NCBI GenBank assembly: GCA_024244665.1
Contig: JAAEOI010000340.1
Span: 1-17,190, forward strand
Direction: 5' to 3'
Length of the DNA stretch: 17,190 nucleotides
Source of the DNA: Bacteroidota bacterium
GTDB taxonomy: Bacteria > Bacteroidota > Bacteroidia > Bacteroidales > GCA-2748055
A program made the translations under genes and the position numbers. The notes below the pieces were generated by a model, which did not search any database, was not told the origin of the DNA, and was given only the letters and a program-made list of their open reading frames with translations. Shown here piece by piece: positions 7,754-14,639 of this stretch; position 1 is the first letter of the stretch; each line of letters starts with the position of its first letter.

Positions 7754-8073
7754 CTCTTAATATGAGTTAGCCAACAACAATTATCATAAAGTTATGTGTT
7801 TAAAGTTAGCTTTCATGTTTTGATGAGAATTTCTATTCTGAATGCTGAGGATATTCCAAAACCGGGCAATCATTTTTGTTCCGAAGCGGGTAAGGGTTTC
7901 TCCGGCTTGTATTATTTTCATCAATTCAGATTGATCTCTGCAGGATGTCAGGATTATTGTCGATAGAATAGCAAGGCCATAATGACATTGAAAGAAAGCG
8001 AAGTTTTATTTTGTATTAAGCGGTTGCTGGGTAGTTGCGCAGTGATTATCAGTTAATCGCGGGTACTCCACAG
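7754..8073. other. Divergent intergenic stretch without a convincing gene
   Basis: This stretch separates the minus-strand operon from the IS remnant. It should contain the promoter of the SDR-led operon, but I found no clear Bacteroidota-type TTTG / TAnnTTTG pair. A 45-codon frame runs on the minus strand (7921-7784), ending 30 bases before the SDR start; I do not recognise it and it may be noise. Nothing else is supported here. Confidence 0.5.
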
Positions 8074-8117
8074 TGTAGGTCATCAAAGTGTTCGGACTCC
8101 GATTAGCTAAACCTAAG
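8074..8117 (+). repeat. Left terminal inverted repeat of the IS remnant
   Basis: It starts TGTAGGTCATCAA and ends TTAGCTAAACCTAAG. The reverse complement of 8426-8471 starts TGTTTAACGTCAGCAA and ends TTAGCCTAAAGCTAAG. With a few small gaps, the blocks GTCA-CAA, GGA-CT, TTAGC and TAAA-CTAAG line up in order. Confidence 0.65.
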
Positions 8118-8202
8118 TTTACTTTCTGTTTAATTACGTGTTACTAATCAGAATAAAAGAGAAACATTTAAATGTTTAACTTAACCCTAATAAAATTTCA
8201 AA

Positions 8203-8389
8203 ATGAGCGAGAAAAAGAAAAAAGGTCCGGATCGTCCTTGAAGGATTAAGAGGAGAAGATAGTATAGCCACCCTATGCCGTCGTGAGGGCATCAATCCCA
8301 ACCTGTATTACAGATGGAGTAAAGGTTTTCTCGAAGGAGGTAAAAAGCGTTTAAGCAGCAAACCTGCTGAAAAGAAGACTGGATTTTGA
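8203..8389 (+). pseudogene. IS3-type OrfA transposase remnant (frameshifted)
   Basis: The ATG at 8203 reads MSEKKKKGPDRP and stops. One frame over, from about 8222 to the TGA at 8387, the DNA encodes RIVLEGLRGEDSIATLCRRE, then a short GINPNLYYRWSKGFLEGG segment. This is the helix-turn-helix that IS3/IS911-type OrfA proteins use to bind the element ends. The N-terminal FxxEFK motif expected before RIVLE is missing, and the two halves are out of frame, so a small deletion at the A-rich 8208-8224 run is likely. The C-terminal leucine zipper is not recognisable. No functional product is expected. Confidence 0.72.
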
Positions 8390-8425
8390 GTCAAAGAAAA
8401 CAGCTTTGATATGAATAAACTGTCT

Positions 8426-8471
8426 CTTAGCTTTAGGCTAACCAAGTTCCTAAGGTTGCTGACGTTAAACA
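8426..8471 (-). repeat. Right terminal inverted repeat of the IS remnant
   Basis: The partner of the repeat at 8074-8117, in inverted orientation. It runs from CTTAGCTTTAGGCTAACC to GACGTTAAACA. The element therefore ends with ...CA at 8471, immediately before the duplicated gene tail. Confidence 0.65.
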
Positions 8472-8497
8472 GTGCCAAACTTACTCCGGTAAATTGA
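8462..8497 (+). pseudogene. Leftover 3' tail of a GH106-like gene
   Basis: Read in frame from 8462, the DNA encodes TLNSAKLTPVN and a TGA stop at 8495-8497. The GH106-like gene at the left edge ends TLRCAKLTPVK and TGA. Bases 8472-8493 are identical to 1503-1524, and the stop codon is in register. The segment lies directly outside the IS right end and 22 bases before the first possible start of the beta-helix gene. It has no start or body of its own. It is probably all that remains of a second gene that once preceded the beta-helix operon, or one end of a duplication. The first nine bases overlap the proposed IS end, so only AKLTPVN is firmly flank sequence. Confidence 0.6.
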
Positions 8498-8581
8498 CAA
8501 ACACTAAAAAACAACAACTATGAAGTCAAAGTTTAAACAATTCAAGTGTTCTCTTTTTTCAACTTTAAGGCAAAACCAGAT

Positions 8582-8586
8582 AAGGA
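8582..8586 (+). promoter_or_regulatory. Shine-Dalgarno-like site favouring the start at 8595
   Basis: AAGGA lies 8 bases before the ATG at 8595. The upstream in-frame ATG at 8520 has only an A-rich leader and would add 25 polar residues before a complete signal peptide. This decides the preferred start of the first beta-helix gene. Confidence 0.45.
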
Positions 8587-8594
8587 AAAATACA

Positions 8595-10298
8595 ATGAAC
8601 ATGAGAATCCTCACAAAGGCAATTGTGTTATCCACTCTGCTGGCGATGCTTCTCGCGCCGGCAGCATGGGCCTCGACTACCTATTACATCAGTCAATCTT
8701 CGGGTAGTGACGACAGTAACGGTAAGTCGCCCGCCACAGCCTGGAAGACGCTGGCCAGGGCATCACAACCCACCTATTCTCCCGGCGATCACATCCTTTT
8801 GAAGTGCGGGGATACCTGGGACGAAGAGCTCCTGCCGCAGGGGGAGGGGACTGCTGAGAATCCCATCTATATCGGCTCTTTTGGTGAGGGGCCGAAACCG
8901 GTGATCGACCGGCGTGAGGCCACTGATAAGAACATTGATAAGGTATGTATCCGGCTGAAGAACATCGCCGGCTATAAGATCAAGGGTATAGAATTTGCCC
9001 GATTCGGAAGGGGAGTTTTCGTCGATTTTGACAAGGGGGTGCACGGCAAGGAATACGTGTGGGTCGAGGACTGCTATTTCCACGACGCCCTCTATTATAA
9101 TTGCACAGGCTGGTACACTGAAGACGTCCCCTCTGACGGCGGTACCGGACCGGATTACGTTTTCGATGTGGGTGTCTGGGTCCAGACACGGGAAACCGCC
9201 GACATCATCTGCCTGTCCGATATCACTGTAAAAAAATGTAGTTTCGAGCGTGTGGCCTGTGCTATCAATGTCTGGTCCGGAAATGAGTGGGACAAGGATG
9301 CTGAGAACTTGCACGAGTTCCGGAATGTGGTGATTGACCAATGTACGGCCGAAGGTGGTAAAAACTGGCAATTCGTCATACATTCCACCATCGGAGGCCG
9401 GATTTCCAACAGCTGGGTCCACCGGGTGGCCTATTACAACGAGGATGTTCCAAATGGTATTGCCGGGTCAATGCTGTATCGTAGCGAGGATATCATAGTG
9501 GAGAATTGCGAATTCGGGCACATTGCATTGGGTCTTGACGGCCATGACGGCCAATCATTTGATCTGGAGGGCAATATGACCCGTACGATTTTCCGTAATT
9601 GCCTCTTCCACGCGACCGAAGGAGCCGGTTTCCTGATGGTCTGGGGTGCATCGGCTAATCGCAATACGAAAAACGTGGATACAGAGTTCGAGAATTGCGT
9701 GTTCAACGCCAAGGAAAAATGGAATAAAGCTAGAAATGAAAACTTAAATGGCCTTACCAGAAGCGACCAGGTCTTCTGTGGTCAATTGGATGGTAAAACC
9801 ACCTTGCGAAACTGCAGGGTCTATCTTGCCTGTGGCGAGAAACTACAAAGACCCTCAGTCTTTGAATATGACAACTGCAAGATATTTCGCAAACACGAAG
9901 GCATTACAGGAAGTGACCGCCTGGAAGCAAAAGTCTCAGCTTCAACTGCCGACTATCGTCATCCGGAAAGCCATGCCATCGACGAGGAGGGCAAGACTGC
10001 GTGGCGTTGTGTTTCAGGTGCATCAAGCGGCGAATGGTTGGAACTTGATTTTGGCCAGCCAAGGCGTGTCGATTATCTCGTTGTCGACGAGAATATGTTT
10101 TCGTCTGTTTCACGGTTTGCCATTCAGGTGTGGGATGCTGATGCATCATTGTGGCGGGATCGTTTCAACGGGGCAACCATCGGTACGGATTTTTTGGTAA
10201 CTCCGGTGCCGGTGACCACACAGAAGATCAGGTTGTTTGTTCATCGCACAGGATATGGCAGTCCGGGCATTAACGAATTTGTAGCATACGGCGAATGA
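8595..10298 (+). CDS. Secreted right-handed beta-helix protein with C-terminal discoidin-type domain
   Basis: From the ATG at 8595 the protein is 567 residues with a clean signal peptide ending APAAWA at residue 26; the frame also opens at 8520. Then comes TYYISQSSGSDDSNGKSPAT, typical of the N-terminus of secreted parallel beta-helix proteins. A helix of short turns follows to about residue 435, rich in patterns such as ENCEF, RNCLFH and NCRVY. Residues ~443-565 form an F5/8-type C (discoidin-like) fold with WLELDFGQPRRVDYL, a likely carbohydrate-binding module. Many polysaccharide lyases and some glycosidases share this architecture, but I cannot assign a CAZy family or catalytic residues. 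A conserved patch (DGQSFD at 318-323, RNCLFH, TEG, WGAS) is shared with the paralogue at 14640. The gene heads an operon with a sulfatase and a rhamnosidase, so action on a sulfated rhamnose glycan is inferred. Confidence 0.8.
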   Translation: MNMRILTKAIVLSTLLAMLLAPAAWASTTYYISQSSGSDDSNGKSPATAWKTLARASQPTYSPGDHILLKCGDTWDEELLPQGEGTAENPIYIGSFGEGPKPVIDRREATDKNIDKVCIRLKNIAGYKIKGIEFARFGRGVFVDFDKGVHGKEYVWVEDCYFHDALYYNCTGWYTEDVPSDGGTGPDYVFDVGVWVQTRETADIICLSDITVKKCSFERVACAINVWSGNEWDKDAENLHEFRNVVIDQCTAEGGKNWQFVIHSTIGGRISNSWVHRVAYYNEDVPNGIAGSMLYRSEDIIVENCEFGHIALGLDGHDGQSFDLEGNMTRTIFRNCLFHATEGAGFLMVWGASANRNTKNVDTEFENCVFNAKEKWNKARNENLNGLTRSDQVFCGQLDGKTTLRNCRVYLACGEKLQRPSVFEYDNCKIFRKHEGITGSDRLEAKVSASTADYRHPESHAIDEEGKTAWRCVSGASSGEWLELDFGQPRRVDYLVVDENMFSSVSRFAIQVWDADASLWRDRFNGATIGTDFLVTPVPVTTQKIRLFVHRTGYGSPGINEFVAYGE

Positions 10299-11806
10299 AA
10301 CTTTCAGGAATGAAAATATATATTTCCAACTACCTACTCCTTTTACTAGTAGTCGCAGCAGCTGTGAGCTGCACGCGTAGTAAAAAGGAAACTGCCGAAA
10401 AAAACGAACTATCCCGGCAACCTAACATTGTTTTCGTGTTCAGCGACCAGCAATCTTCGGACATGCTGGGTTGCTACGGCAACGATCAGATCATTACGCC
10501 GAACATAAACAAGATGGCGGCCGGGGGCATCCTGTTCAATCATTGCATATCTTCCAGCCCCGTCTGCACGCCCTACCGGGGGATGTTAATGAGCGGGCAG
10601 CATCCTCTCTACAACGGCGCCATGGTCAACGACATGCAAATGCTTCAGGGGAAGGGGAATCATTTTGGTGAACTGCTCAGAGATAAAGGTTATCGAATGG
10701 GTTACATCGGCAAGTGGCATCTGTTCGGCGGGTTGCGCAATCGCCCCATTCCTCCCGGACCCATGCGCTACGGTTTCGATCACGAGTTCCTCTCAAACAA
10801 CTGTACTGTTGATTTCAGGGCCGAATCAGCCTTCTACTGGGATGAGCATGGAAAGCGTGTGAAGTTCGATAAGTGGGAGCCAGATGGACAAACCGACCAG
10901 GCGCTCGCCTTCATCGATCGCCATGCTGGCAAGGAGCAACCTTTTGCACTCTTCGTCTCCTGGCATCCACCGCATGACAATATTGGTGGAAAGGGATATG
11001 TCGCACCTGCGAAATACAAGGAATTGTATGACCCGGCCAAAATCAAGCTACGCCCGGGTTGCACGGATACCCCGAGAAGTAGAACGGAATATCAGGGGTA
11101 CATGGCGATGTGCACGAACATTGATGACAACTTCGGCCGCCTGATGAAGAAGCTCGACGAGAAGGGGATTCGGGACAACACGCTGGTGGTTTATACCTCC
11201 GACCACGGAGACCTGCTGCGGTCGCACGGCATTCATGACTGGCACAAATCTGTTCCCGAACACGTCTCCTGCCGCGTCCCCCTGATTCTGAGCTGGCCCG
11301 GCAGGCTGTCGGCCCGTGTCAGTGACATGCTCGTGGGAACCCTGGATCTTTTGCCGACGCTGCTGGGATTACTGGGCATTGAGCCGCCAGTGACCTGCCA
11401 GGGCAGTAATTATGCCGCTGCCCTGAAAGAAGGGAAAGACCTGGCTGTGGAATCTGTCCCTCTCTTCTTCTGGGGTGAATCGAGCGACTGGCGCGGTGTA
11501 TACACGAACCGTTATACCTACGCATTTGAGCCGCCAGGTGCCACTAGAGGGATCAATGTACTTTATGATCGGCAGGAGGACCCTCACGAACTGCAGAACC
11601 TGTTTGACTCTCCTGACCATCATACGGTGCGGGATGAGCTTCATGCACTTACGAAGAAATGGATGGAAAAGTTCCTTGACAAGCACGTCCCCTTTGATAC
11701 GATCAAACAGAAGATTTACGTTGATCCGGATGCTGCGCGGGCTCGATGGTCGCCCCATCAGGCAAAATCAGGGGCGTTGAAAGGTCGTCCGGTGGATTTG
11801 CAATAG
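10295..11806 (+). CDS. Formylglycine-dependent sulfatase (S1), probable lipoprotein
   Basis: A 503-residue type I sulfatase, of the arylsulfatase/alkaline phosphatase superfamily. The activation motif C-T-P-Y-R starts at C91 (SSPVCTPYRGML); this cysteine would be converted to formylglycine by an FGE or anSME maturase, which is not in the window. Other site residues are D51 in FSDQQ, K140 and H142 in GKWH, and the late SDHGD metal-binding motif. The leader ends AAAVSC with C26 as a lipobox cysteine, predicting a membrane-anchored enzyme in the periplasm or at the cell surface. The start codon overlaps the previous stop by four bases (ATGA), a sign of translational coupling; a second ATG at 10310 is also possible. 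Its partners suggest that it removes sulfate from rhamnose or a neighbouring sugar, but the S1 subfamily and regiospecificity cannot be read by eye. Confidence 0.9.
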   Translation: MKLSGMKIYISNYLLLLLVVAAAVSCTRSKKETAEKNELSRQPNIVFVFSDQQSSDMLGCYGNDQIITPNINKMAAGGILFNHCISSSPVCTPYRGMLMSGQHPLYNGAMVNDMQMLQGKGNHFGELLRDKGYRMGYIGKWHLFGGLRNRPIPPGPMRYGFDHEFLSNNCTVDFRAESAFYWDEHGKRVKFDKWEPDGQTDQALAFIDRHAGKEQPFALFVSWHPPHDNIGGKGYVAPAKYKELYDPAKIKLRPGCTDTPRSRTEYQGYMAMCTNIDDNFGRLMKKLDEKGIRDNTLVVYTSDHGDLLRSHGIHDWHKSVPEHVSCRVPLILSWPGRLSARVSDMLVGTLDLLPTLLGLLGIEPPVTCQGSNYAAALKEGKDLAVESVPLFFWGESSDWRGVYTNRYTYAFEPPGATRGINVLYDRQEDPHELQNLFDSPDHHTVRDELHALTKKWMEKFLDKHVPFDTIKQKIYVDPDAARARWSPHQAKSGALKGRPVDLQ

Positions 11807-11824
11807 CTGTAGAAAACTACGATT

Positions 11825-14626
11825 ATGAATCTTAAGTATTTAGAAATGAAATCAAAAATCTTACTATTTTCCGTTTTCGCTATATTATGCTCAAGCTGCC
11901 GTTACAACGCTTCTCAATCCGGCAAGGATGAGGTTTCCCTTGTAGACCTGCGCTGTGAATACCTTGTTGATCCGCTTGGGATCGACGTGGAGAAGCCACG
12001 TTTAAGCTGGTTGATCGAATCCAAACGGCGGGGTGAACGGCAGACCGCCTATCAGCTCCTGGTAGCTTCAACACCGGAACTGCTCGCCAGGGACCAGGGC
12101 GATATCTGGAACAGCGGCAAAGTCAACTCCGATCAGTCTATCCACGTGGAGTACGCCGGAATACCGCTGACCTCCAGAATGTCATGTTACTGGAAGGTGC
12201 GCGTCTGGGATAGAATCGAAGAGGAGTCCACCTGGAGCAAGCCGGCCATGTGGTCGATGGGACTGCTTAAACCGGAAGACTGGAACAATGCGCAATGGAT
12301 TGGTCTGGAAAGATCAAATCACGCCAGGAAGCAGGATGAAGCTGAACAGGGCGAACATACCCGACTGCCTGCCCGTTATTTACGCCAGGAGTTCAAGATC
12401 AACAAGCCGATCCGTTCTGCGACGGCGTACGTTTGCGGGCTTGGTGAGTTTGATCTCTTCTTAAACGGTGAAAAAGTGGGGGACCATGAGCGGGACCCCG
12501 GTAGGACAGAATTCAGCAAACGTGTTTTGTATGTAACCTTTGACGTTAAGGAGTACCTTCATATGGGCAACAACGCTGTTGGTACAATTCTAGGCAATGG
12601 TAGGTTTTTTGCGCCAAGACTTAATGTCCCGGTTTATACCAAAACATTTGGAACTCCCAGATTGCTGCTTAATTTGCAGATTACCTATGAGGATGGCAGC
12701 ACCGATGATCTTGTCAGTTCCAGTCAGTGGAAAGCTACTGACGAAGGTCCCATAAGGGCTATCAACGAATATGACGGAGAGGAATATGACGCACGGATGG
12801 AGATGCCCGGATGGAGTGTGGCCGGATTTAATGAAGTAGGCTGGCGAAATGCCGACCTTCTGTCTGCACCCGGGGGGGATCTTCAGTCCATGGTCCAGGA
12901 GCCAATGCGTGTGTGTGAGGTTCTTACCCCTGTTAAGGTATCAACTCCTCAAGAGGGCGTGCATGTCGTGGATTTTGGCCAATACTATTACGGTGTAAAT
13001 CAAATAACCGTCAGTTGTCCGTCAGGCACTGAAATTAAAATGATTTCATCCGGTGACCTCCATGCAAATGGACGAGTGAACCTTGCCAACGAAAGATCAG
13101 CCAGGGGCACAGACACCTATATCTGCAAAGGTGGTGGTAAGGAGACCTGGAGACCGAGGTTCCGTGGACATGGCCATCGTTACGTGGAAATCACCGGCCT
13201 TACGGGAACATTCACTGCTGATCATATCAGGGGCTTATTCATTCACAATGATGTTGAGAGACTCGGGACTTTCGAGAGTTCCAATACCTTGCTCAACACC
13301 TACAACAGGATGATGACCTATGATCAGCTCGGACAAATGCGGAATTATCCATCTTCGGAACAGGGCCGCGATGAAAGGCAAGGCTGGTTGGGTGCAGCTG
13401 GCACTTACATAGAGAATGAGGCCGCACACCTTGGTTCGGCGGCCATTTTCAGCAGGTGGTTGGATGATATATGCTTAGATCAAAGAGCTGATGGAGCTAT
13501 TCCAGCGGTATCTCCCAGCTATTGGGTTTTCTACTTTGATGATGTTGTCTGGCCTGCTGATATCGTTCTCATACCTGCTGGGATATACAAGTATTATGGA
13601 GATAAGCGTGTCTTAGCCGCAAACTATCCCGCCATGAAGAGGTGGCTCTCCTGGGTAGAAGGTTCCATCTTGTCTGATGGAACCACTAACCTGAACATGT
13701 TCGGCGACTGGTGCGATACGTACAGCATGGACGGTGGCAAAACGAATGGAGCTACAAGCCAGCCCTTGATTTCTACGGCATATGTCACGTACCTGTATCA
13801 ACAGATGGCTTTTGTCGCCGCAGTGTTGAATGAGACTACAGACGTTGGTGCCTACAGTGAAAAAGCGGAAAAGATGAAATCGGCCTTCAACAAAAGGTTC
13901 TTTGACCCGAAATCCAACACCTATACAGGCAAAACCCAATGTGCTCATGTACTGCCTCTGGCATTTGGAATGGTGCCGCAAGCAAACAGAGCTGCAGTTA
14001 TAGAGAATCTCATTCATGATATAGAGGTAACACATAACGACCATTTAACGGTGGGCTTGGTTGGCATGGGTTATTATATGCGAACCCTGAGTAACATTGG
14101 GCATGCGGATGTCGCTTATAAATTGACTCAGCAGACCACCCGCCCCAGCTGGGGGTATATGGTTGAGAATGGTGCCACCGGGATGTGGGAACGCTGGGAC
14201 ATGAACACTCTGGGACCGGAGATGAATGGCCAGGGCTTCAAGATGCTGGCTGGAGACATGCACGCATTTCTATACCAGAATATAGCCGGCATAGCTCCCG
14301 ATATTAGCAATCCCGGATTCAAGCACATCATCTTAAAGCCTGAACCCTTGGAAGGCCTGACCTATGTCAATGCCTCGTATAAATCGATGCACGGCCGGAT
14401 CGTCAGTAACTGGAAACGAGATAACGATAAGTTCAAGTGGCAAGTCAACATTCCCGCCAATACGACTGCAACGGTGTATGTGCCTGCAAATAGAATGGCA
14501 GATGTGATGGAGAGCGGGCAGCCGATTGATATAGCTCAAGGCGTCAAGTTCTTGCGGATGGAAAAGGGCCGGGCAGTGTTTAATCTAGGTTCCGGAACAT
14601 ATGAATTCAGCTCAATAATCAATTAA
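11825..14626 (+). CDS. GH78 alpha-L-rhamnosidase, probable lipoprotein
   Basis: A 933-residue glycoside hydrolase family 78 enzyme, which removes terminal alpha-L-rhamnose with inversion. Order of parts: leader with a possible lipobox cysteine at C25 (LCSSC); an N-terminal beta-sandwich (~38-150) with PRLSWLIES; the rhamnosidase N domain (~195-365) with GLGEFDLFLNGEKVGD; a second beta domain (~370-475) with VVDFGQYYYG; the (alpha/alpha)6 catalytic barrel (~480-815); and a C-terminal beta-sandwich. The proposed general acid is E517 in GRDERQGW, and the general base is E789 in TGMWERW, both at the positions expected for the family. The usual CPQR before DER is replaced by SSEQG. The length is normal. 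The gene follows the sulfatase by 18 bases. An alternative start at 11846 gives a tidier leader (MKSKILLFSVFAILC). Confidence 0.93.
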   Translation: MNLKYLEMKSKILLFSVFAILCSSCRYNASQSGKDEVSLVDLRCEYLVDPLGIDVEKPRLSWLIESKRRGERQTAYQLLVASTPELLARDQGDIWNSGKVNSDQSIHVEYAGIPLTSRMSCYWKVRVWDRIEEESTWSKPAMWSMGLLKPEDWNNAQWIGLERSNHARKQDEAEQGEHTRLPARYLRQEFKINKPIRSATAYVCGLGEFDLFLNGEKVGDHERDPGRTEFSKRVLYVTFDVKEYLHMGNNAVGTILGNGRFFAPRLNVPVYTKTFGTPRLLLNLQITYEDGSTDDLVSSSQWKATDEGPIRAINEYDGEEYDARMEMPGWSVAGFNEVGWRNADLLSAPGGDLQSMVQEPMRVCEVLTPVKVSTPQEGVHVVDFGQYYYGVNQITVSCPSGTEIKMISSGDLHANGRVNLANERSARGTDTYICKGGGKETWRPRFRGHGHRYVEITGLTGTFTADHIRGLFIHNDVERLGTFESSNTLLNTYNRMMTYDQLGQMRNYPSSEQGRDERQGWLGAAGTYIENEAAHLGSAAIFSRWLDDICLDQRADGAIPAVSPSYWVFYFDDVVWPADIVLIPAGIYKYYGDKRVLAANYPAMKRWLSWVEGSILSDGTTNLNMFGDWCDTYSMDGGKTNGATSQPLISTAYVTYLYQQMAFVAAVLNETTDVGAYSEKAEKMKSAFNKRFFDPKSNTYTGKTQCAHVLPLAFGMVPQANRAAVIENLIHDIEVTHNDHLTVGLVGMGYYMRTLSNIGHADVAYKLTQQTTRPSWGYMVENGATGMWERWDMNTLGPEMNGQGFKMLAGDMHAFLYQNIAGIAPDISNPGFKHIILKPEPLEGLTYVNASYKSMHGRIVSNWKRDNDKFKWQVNIPANTTATVYVPANRMADVMESGQPIDIAQGVKFLRMEKGRAVFNLGSGTYEFSSIIN

Positions 14627-14639
14627 TAAAGCAACAAGT

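Larger units (their letters stand above)
8074..8471 (+). mobile_element. Internally deleted IS3-family-type element
   Basis: A ~398-bp element bounded by imperfect inverted repeats of 44 and 46 bases. It begins TGT and ends ACA, matching the TG...CA ends of IS3-family insertion sequences. Inside is a damaged OrfA reading frame (8203-8389), but the DDE transposase OrfB is absent, so about two thirds of a normal 1.2-1.5 kb element has been lost. It cannot move by itself. The three bases on either side (CAG left, GTG right) are not a target duplication, which suggests that one flank was rearranged after insertion. The right end touches a leftover gene tail at 8472. The family call rests on the OrfA pattern and the end bases only. 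Confidence 0.68.

Noticed and set aside
8390..8471. A continuous frame after the OrfA stop (KENSFDMNKLS onward) that resembles an OrfA leucine zipper.
   Set aside because: Most of it is the right terminal inverted repeat; the match to the left end in inverted orientation explains the sequence better than coding does.
8494..8499. TTGACA just before the beta-helix gene, resembling a sigma-70 -35 box.
   Set aside because: No matching -10 sequence at the right spacing, and the -35/-10 model fits Bacteroidota poorly.
8308..8517. A 69-codon minus-strand frame across the IS remnant.
   Set aside because: It crosses the OrfA remnant, the terminal repeat and the duplicated gene tail, so it is not one coherent gene.
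7754..8519. Riboswitch, small RNA or CRISPR in the longest gap.
   Set aside because: No repeat array and no recognisable riboswitch core or long stem apart from the IS ends was seen.
8763..9422. A 219-codon open frame on the minus strand.
   Set aside because: It is antisense to the beta-helix gene, whose plus-strand protein has a signal peptide and clear domains. The minus-strand product shows no recognisable motif.
13613..14044. A 143-codon open frame on the minus strand inside the GH78 gene.
   Set aside because: It is antisense to the catalytic barrel of a clearly intact GH78 enzyme and has no recognisable domain.
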